A stretch of 13,815 bases of DNA from Tetmemena sp. SeJ-2015 (Eukaryota > Ciliophora > Spirotrichea > Sporadotrichida > Oxytrichidae). Each line of letters begins with the position of its first letter. Position 1 is the stretch's first letter. This document shows, piece by piece, positions 8,994-13,815 of the stretch. A program made the translations under genes and the position numbers. The notes beneath the pieces are model-generated. The model did no database searches. It saw only the letters and a program-made list of their open reading frames with translations, and was not told the origin of the DNA. The stretch covers positions 1 to 13,815 of the forward strand of contig JAJKFJ010010392.1 in assembly GCA_027382625.1 (NCBI GenBank). The letters run 5' to 3'.

Positions 8994-11525
8994 TCAGAGT
9001 TCGTTTACAAACTTTCTGTTTGACTTTCTTTTTCTTTCAAGTATTCTAAGTTTTCCATCTGGGATGCAGTCTCTTGCCAGTTGAATTGTAACTACATCTG
9101 GGTTCTTCAGCTTGTAGAATTCTCCATCAATGTGCATTTCTCAAGATAGATATATAGATTATTACTTTGAGTAGTGCATATAAGTGTAGAAATCTTTGGG
9201 TTGGTCTCTAAATTTAATCTCAAATGGACCCTTGTCTTATGCTATCCTATACCCTCGACCAAAGGCAATCCCCAAAACTGTATAAGTTGAGTTAAATTCC
9301 AGAATGTCATCATCGAAACTTTGGCATCCAAATTATACTTTGTTCTTCACTGAAGCTTTATCCTTGCTCTGATAAGGATTTTAAAGTCCTATTCTCTACT
9401 TAGATTCCTTCCAATATTGAGCCCTACCTCCCATTATACTTGGGATAAAAATATTAGAGATGTTAGTACCAACAAGGCTTATTGGTTTCTTTGTTATTCT
9501 GAAATTTTCCTGATCCTTCATGTTCGTAGTAAAAAGGATGTTGTCTTCAGGTTACTTCTTTTTCTATAAAAGACTTTCTAAGTGTTTAATTTAATTTATT
9601 AGGAATTAAGCATCACTAACGGGCATATAATACTTAATCGATTTAAAGTAATTCACAGGCGTAAACTCCTTGATCAGTTGTGCCACGTCACCGCGAAAGC
9701 CCACCGTCAGTTAGTTAGTGATGACGCACTACCTCCCTTTATAGAGATGAAGGAGGATCTCTACGTGGTCTTGCCAATCTAGCTCTACTGATGTCGACCT
9801 GAAATCCACCTGTTTTCCCAAAGGTCACCCTTTCTAAGTGTTAATTGCTTTAAAGTAGATTAGAATCGAATCCAGTATGCTTTGTGTCTTCTATCTCGAT
9901 CTCCTTAATGATGGAAAGTTTTCTTTGCAGTATATCAGAATTCTTCTTAGTCTTAAGGTATTCAATTTAGTTGAACACTGTGGGAGGCTGTTTGCATTTA
10001 CAGCACATGTTCCAAAGGCCCACACATCCATATACAAACTTATTGCAGCATCTCTTCTTTGTCCTTTTCTTTTCAAAGCCTGCCCCTATTCATCCATCCT
10101 CACCTAGGCCAAAGTAATTTATCATATATCTCTCGAAGAAGGTTTCATTCTTGATAGCGTAACTCTTTGTAGCCGGGTCTATTTCATAAGATTCGCCTCC
10201 CTCCTTGAACTTAATTATAATAGTCCATATATTTATCTATCTCTCATTTGAGTTCAAGCACACTTCAAGAACCAAGGACTTAAGACTCTGGTAATAATTC
10301 TCATCTGGCTAGCCGCCCCAGTTCAAAACTCTTGAAAGATCATTTCCAGTTCCAAAAGGTAAAGGGCAGGTGACTAATCGATTCATGTCTATATGGTTTG
10401 CCTTCAATTTCATAACTAAACTCATCAATGATCCATCGCCTCCTGCAGTGACAAGGATTAGCTTTTGAACTGGGTTTCTCAAGTTCTAATACTTTTTAAT
10501 TATCTTGTAGCCTTGTTAACATTTTTCCTAGTCAGTCAAGTCGTAAACAAAGACTCGCGCTATTTCCTTCTCAGAGAGAGTGATTTCACAATTGTCATAA
10601 TCAAGCTTCGTATATCGCAGTGCTTGTTAGGAGCCACTTCTTGGGTTAGCAAACAAGAATATGATGTTCTCTTTCTCCACAATTATAGCACTATTTAAAC
10701 AGTAAAAATATTTCTAAGGGCATCAGGTAAATACTTGGCTTAAGACGTTCCTGTGCCTGTTGCTCTCTTTATTTTTTAGCGAGCTAAACTTAGCAAATCT
10801 TTAGATTACTAGATAATTTTAGCGGACTCCTCTTTACTGTGATGACGCATTCCTGATATGTCCCCTGAGTTATCATTCTAACTTTGATCTTCTTAAAGCA
10901 TATACTGATAAAATTTTCTTAAAATCAGTTTATAAAAATAAGTAGCTGATTTTCGCTAACATCTTCGAGTACTATACATAATGTAAGTAATAAGGGTTAT
11001 TTCTATGCTTACAATTTGTAGACTTGACATCAAATATGTTCCTACTATCCTAAACAGCGATTTGTAGTTAGTTCTAGTCTGTGGTGAAGTCATCTATATT
11101 TTGAATAGATAAGTTTCTTCTCGTTTGCTCCTTACTATACACAAAATGTCACTATTATTACATTTATCTTAAGAGTTCTTCTATCATTTAATTACCTTTG
11201 AGGTAGGTCGTAGAATATGACGTCGCTCTATTGATTCTACTAATTCTCAATAAAATATTAAAAAGCTATAATCTCTCCTTTATTGGCTTGATAAGCTATT
11301 AGAATAGATTTTACTATGATTTGGGTATATTTATAGTTTCTTAAGTAAATGCGCAGGATTTAACTTACTGCTTTTATTTGTTCCCTCTCGGAAGTTATGA
11401 TTACTAGTGGTTTATTCCAATTCTTCGCGATTTTTTGTTGGTATTTTGAAGTTGTAATGATCGGATTCACTCCTGCCCACATAACCTTCTCTGCTGTCAT
11501 CAGTATCCATAACTATGTCCTGCAT
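8994..11525 (-). CDS. Diacylglycerol kinase (catalytic plus accessory domain), about 750 residues
   Basis: The start ATG at 11525 (MQDIVMDTDD) leads through exons 11525-11369, 11313-11196, 11134-10978, 10904-10735 and 10690 onward. The introns are 55, 61, 73 and 44 nt, and all phases match. The catalytic domain begins near residue 211 (IFLFANPRSGS). It holds the ATP-binding GGDGS at 284-288 (GGDGT in most kinases) and LPFGTGNDLSRVLNWGG from 311. The accessory domain shows MINYFGLGEDG-x-IGAGFEKKR, an NK-F-VYG-V block, IFIPSIMGGRAQYW, YRIAQDKGPFEIKF and HIDGEFYKLKNP, ending KFVNEL and TGA at 8996-8994. The enzyme phosphorylates diacylglycerol to phosphatidic acid at membranes. The N-terminal 200 residues show no C1 zinc-finger pattern and no helix. 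The reading is broken in three places: in-frame TGA at 10092-10090, a 19-nt intron or +1 slip at 9828-9810, and a 26-nt intron-like stretch with TGA near 9143-9141. Ceramide or sphingosine kinase is less likely because the DGK accessory motifs are present. Confidence 0.9.
9141..9143 (-). other. In-frame TGA in the DGK accessory domain, next to an intron-like segment
   Basis: The frame reads ...YTYMHYSKQQSIYLS, TGA, then EMHIDGEFYKLK. The flanking GTAATA...CTTGAG (9165-9140, 26 nt) looks like an intron but leaves the wrong phase by one base. Either a base is miscalled in an A run beside it or the TGA is read through. Confidence 0.6.
9810..9828 (-). other. 19-nt candidate intron or one-base slip in DGK
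   Basis: The frame ...SNQHLER changes to VDFRSTSVELDWQDHVE. Removing GTGACCTTTGGGAAAACAG (19 nt, GT...AG, phase 0) joins them exactly. Deleting one A from its AAAA run also works, giving HLERVTFGKQVDF. The shortest other intron I infer in the window is 23 nt. Confidence 0.55.
10090..10092 (-). other. In-frame TGA inside a conserved DGK motif
   Basis: TGA falls at codon 401 within FGLGEDG-x-IGAGFEKK, aligning with a variable charged or polar position in the family's NYFSIGVDAxI motif. An 18-nt GTGAGG...AATAG segment (10103-10086) could be cut out in frame, but that would delete the conserved Asp, so splicing is unlikely. Confidence 0.7.
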
Positions 11526-12596
11526 TATATTACCTTATTTAACAACAAAAATAAAAAAGTTAGTTCAACTATTTTTCACTTATTTGTCACAGATATATAT
11601 TATAAGAAAATATTTAGAGAATGGAATTAATTATAAGATTCACATTATTTTACTATCTGAGATTATAAATTCTAAGACGACCGAAAAAAGAAATTCTGTG
11701 GAAGGTCTAAAATCAAATTGAGCGAGAGAACAAAAGTAAATTATAAATAGCATAGGCGATAGTAATAAACTAAATTAAATCTGCTGTCTATTTAAATTTA
11801 GAGTGCAGAGGGATTTTAATCAGAGCATATTAGCAAAACTAGAGGAAGGACTATGATTTCATGCTCTAAATCTACAGTTTTATCTTTCATTCACAAGGAT
11901 AAAAATAAATTGGGAGGATAGGTAGGATGGGTCTTAGAAATGTAAAGATAGCTTAGACCTTGGCAGCGAGAGTGATGCTTCCCATTTGACTTTGGTATAT
12001 TTTTCGTGAGCTTTTATTTTATTATTGGCTTTCTAATCGATGCCCCAGCCTTGTTACTACGCTAATTTAATCTAATCACATTATTTATTTCCGATATCAT
12101 TGGATTTAAAATTAAAATTAGATTTTATAATGTAAGTTTGTTTCAGTCTTTTAAAATACCTAACCTCAAAAATAATTTCGATTATGCTTAAATTGGTATT
12201 TATACTTCTAGAGTATTTTATCATAATTAATGAGGAAGTTTTAATACATTGATTCAGAATCACCAGTTTAAAAGTTAAAATCATTACAAACCATAATAAT
12301 TTAAAGTAATTTTTATTTTTAAATCTTACTTGCAATTATAATTATATAATACTTGGCCTATTGAAATCTGAATTAGGTTCATTTTCTGTTTTATTTTAAG
12401 CTGGTTTAATTTTCAGTCAGAAAAAATTGTCTTAACTTACTTATTCTGAATTCCGAATTTGCCACAAATTGGGGTAGGAGTCAAAATGCTCATTTAAATA
12501 ATTTGTAATTGTTTATTTGTAATCATGTTGAAGAAAGTGTACTTTTATTTCGAGGGAGCCATATTTGAGGGGAGAAATGAGGAGGGTGAGTGGAAC
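11526..12596. other. Gene-poor intergenic region
   Basis: About 1.07 kb of very AT-rich DNA lies between the DGK start and the tRNA gene. Open frames here (for example 11397-11721 plus and 12335-12081 minus) have the Ile/Lys/Asn/Phe/Leu bias of unselected AT-rich DNA and no recognisable motif. The part next to 11525 must contain the DGK promoter. No RNA gene or repeat family is recognised. Confidence 0.6.
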
Positions 12597-12668
12597 GTTC
12601 GTGTCGTATAGTGGTTAGTACCCTTCGTTGTGGCCGAAGAAACCTGGGCTCGAATCCCAGCACGAACA
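12597..12668 (+). tRNA. tRNA-His (anticodon GTG)
   Basis: A full cloverleaf folds by eye. The acceptor stem GTTCGTG pairs with CACGAAC over seven pairs, followed by discriminator A at 12668. The D arm GTATAGTGGTTAGTAC also carries the A-box promoter. The anticodon stem CTTCG/CGAAG encloses TTGTGGC with anticodon GTG. The T arm CTGGG-CTCGAAT-CCCAG carries the B box. There is no intron and no encoded CCA. The genome shows C, not G, at -1, as expected where the extra 5' G of tRNA-His is added after transcription. Confidence 0.97.
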
Positions 12669-12671
12669 TGC

Positions 12672-12676
12672 TTTTT
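12672..12676 (+). terminator. RNA polymerase III T-run terminator
   Basis: Five T residues begin four bases after the tRNA discriminator base, the usual position and form of a Pol III stop signal. Confidence 0.75.
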
Positions 12677-12827
12677 ACCGCAGCTATTAATTCAACTTTT
12701 TATTTTAATTATTAAAGATCTGATAATTATTAAAGCCTTAAATTATTCTCAAATTAATTAATCATGGATTATTATGGCTACTCCATAATTTAAGTTTTTA
12801 GCACATAAAACATGACAACTAGGACAG

Positions 12828-13192
12828 ATGTAGCATAATTTCAATCGCATTCAGTAGCTAAGAACTAAGAACAAGAAGAAAGATGAGCTACAGTTTGTTT
12901 TAGCCTTGAATTCATCATGTGGGAACAAGAAATGTAAAGTCAAAACAAAGCTAGTTCAAACTAGAAAATTCAAGGAAACTGAATTCGTTAAGGAATGTTA
13001 AAAATCAACCAGCAATTTAAACCTACATACAAACTTAAGAGTGAGATCTTGCTTACAACAAATGATTAAGCTAATTTTCATTTTAAAATTTTAATGAATT
13101 GACAGAATGATAAGGATCTGGATAGAATTTTATTTCAGCTTATTGGACTTTCCTAAATTCAAGTAGAAATGTACAGATTAAAAGTTTCATGA
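12828..13192 (+). CDS. Small basic protein of unknown function, two exons (99 residues)
   Basis: I do not recognise this protein. ATG at 12828 opens MQHNFNRIQQLRTKNKKK and runs to 13040. A 65-nt intron 13041-13105 (GTGAGA...GACAG, phase 0) leads into NDKDLDRILFQLIGLSQIQ and a TGA stop at 13190-13192. The first exon is rich in Lys and Arg and has three Cys in a SSCGNKKC...KEC arrangement. The second exon is a short amphipathic, probably helical segment. No signal peptide or membrane helix is seen. TAA and TAG serve as Gln in both exons. Without splicing the first frame would run on to a TGA at 13095 through an AT-rich tail, so the spliced form is preferred. The start could lie further upstream in an unseen exon. 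It is convergent with the POLD4 gene. Confidence 0.55.
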
Positions 13193-13612
13193 AAAGAGTA
13201 CTTGATCGAAATGTGCACTCGATTCGTCATTTCTGGAACTTGAATGTCCCTTGGCTTACTGATTAAACAATTTAATTGTAAAAAGTGCTTGAAACTTACA
13301 ATTTAGACTTAATTAATTTTCACTCTAATTTTATATTATTGAGCCATAAAGTTGAAATAATATTCAAGAGAGAAAAATAGTTATCATCTGAAATTAAAGT
13401 GCCACTTATTTTGAATTTTTCCCTCTTCCTCCCTTTCTTGAGTTTAAGAACTTACTTTCATTCGAAATTGTCTTGATTTCTATTTTTATTATGAAAGGAT
13501 TAGTAAACATAACAAATATTTTTGCAACTTGTCTAATTCGTTCTAAAATTTACTCTCTTATATTCTAATTTTACATTCATGAATATATACTCTCAGAATC
13601 TCTTGCTCTCTT
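13193..13612. other. Convergent intergenic region
   Basis: These 420 AT-rich bases lie between two facing stop codons and should hold the two 3' UTRs. Minus-strand fragments (for example a frame beginning MNVKLEYKR near 13577 and a KKGRKREKF frame near 13440) are open but short, disconnected and unlike any known family. I do not call them. Confidence 0.5.
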
Positions 13613-13815
13613 TCAAATCATGTATTGCTCTAAAAAGCTTCCATTAGCTCCTGTCTTCTAAATTAATTCAGGAATATGTTAGGGTGGCTCTAATCCCAAT
13701 CTTTCAGAGTTCTGCCATCTCACATTTCTTGGTATACCCTTGCAAGGACCAAAGTCCTGATCTAGATCGAACATAAACAATTCATGAAGCATCATCTGCT
13801 CCTCATTAAGAAATC
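13613..13815 (-). CDS. POLD4: DNA polymerase delta subunit 4 (p12/Cdm1 family), C-terminal part
   Basis: The last 66 codons are visible, read leftward from the right edge to TGA at 13615-13613; the 5' part lies outside. The core LHELFMFDLDQDFGPCKGIP, then RNVRWQNSERLGLEPP and IPELI, matches the conserved C-terminal block of POLD4, where animals have a similar L-x-FD-x-x-x-x-YGPC-G-x-x-R-x-x-RW-x-R-A-x-x-x-GLEPP pattern. This small accessory subunit stabilises the replicative DNA polymerase delta complex in the nucleus. Two codons (one TAA after LEPP and one TAG after ELI) are read as Gln. The usual conserved C-terminal Leu-rich end is replaced by GSFLEQYMI. Confidence 0.85.

Noticed and set aside
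10086..10103. An 18-nt intron (GTGAGG...AATAG) that would remove the DGK in-frame TGA
   Set aside because: It would delete the conserved Asp and the GEDG turn of the accessory domain, which align well if the segment is kept.
11397..11721. Two overlapping plus-strand ORFs upstream of the DGK start
   Set aside because: The first overlaps DGK exon 1 on the opposite strand. The second is Ile/Lys/Asn-rich and shows no protein-like signal.
11887..11985. Minus-strand 32-codon ORF starting MGSITLAAKV, reminiscent of the N-terminus of some ring-cleavage dioxygenases
   Set aside because: The match is only about ten residues from memory, and no continuing exon follows in the expected direction. It is probably chance.
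12081..12335. Minus-strand 84-codon ORF
   Set aside because: Its composition is that of random AT-rich DNA (Ile, Lys, Asn, Phe) and it has no motif, no neighbouring exons and no conserved pattern.
1..13815. Telomere repeats, transposons, CRISPR arrays or scrambled gene segments of a germline nucleus
   Set aside because: No C4A4-type or similar telomere repeat, no transposase-like frame, no regular repeat array and no out-of-order exons were seen. Gene order within every model is linear.

Overview
The window is eukaryotic nuclear DNA from a ciliate that reads TAA and TAG as glutamine and uses TGA as its stop. With that code, stretches that look like scattered short ORFs join into long genes with many short GT...AG introns (about 20 to 85 nt). 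The best direct proof is in the Rab GTPase, where the invariant Gln of the WDTAGQ switch II motif is a TAA codon. The AT-rich composition, dense packing and tiny introns also fit a ciliate. A hypotrich-like ciliate is a reasonable guess, but the sequence does not fix the genus, and no telomere repeats are seen.

Layout from left to right: (1) 1-1421, minus strand, the 5' part of a Q/N/S-rich protein of unknown function that runs off the left edge. (2) A short divergent promoter, then 1625-5461, plus strand, a 13-exon gene of about 1096 residues. It encodes two tandem four-helix (tetraspanin-like) modules, a ninth helix and a C-terminal ectodomain of about 600 residues. (3) Convergent to it, 5624-7346, minus strand, an SPT2-family histone chaperone. 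(4) 7706-8810, minus, a Rab GTPase with a long tail ending in a CGC prenylation motif. (5) 8994-11525, minus, a diacylglycerol kinase. (6) About 1.07 kb with no convincing gene. (7) tRNA-His(GTG) at 12597-12668. (8) 12828-13192, plus, a small unrecognised two-exon gene. (9) 13613 to the right edge, minus, the C-terminus of DNA polymerase delta subunit 4.

The genes do not form a pathway. Rab and DGK both act on membranes and SPT2 and POLD4 both act on chromatin or DNA replication, but the neighbours look like ordinary eukaryotic linkage.

Three gene models contain small breaks that GT-AG splicing does not explain well. The membrane protein and the Rab gene each need one extra base, and adding it makes every other exon phase close exactly. 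The DGK gene has in-frame TGA codons and one very short intron or +1 slip. These may be consensus errors at homopolymers, or they may be real; raw reads or cDNA would decide. The most novel item is the double tetraspanin-like protein with its large ectodomain.
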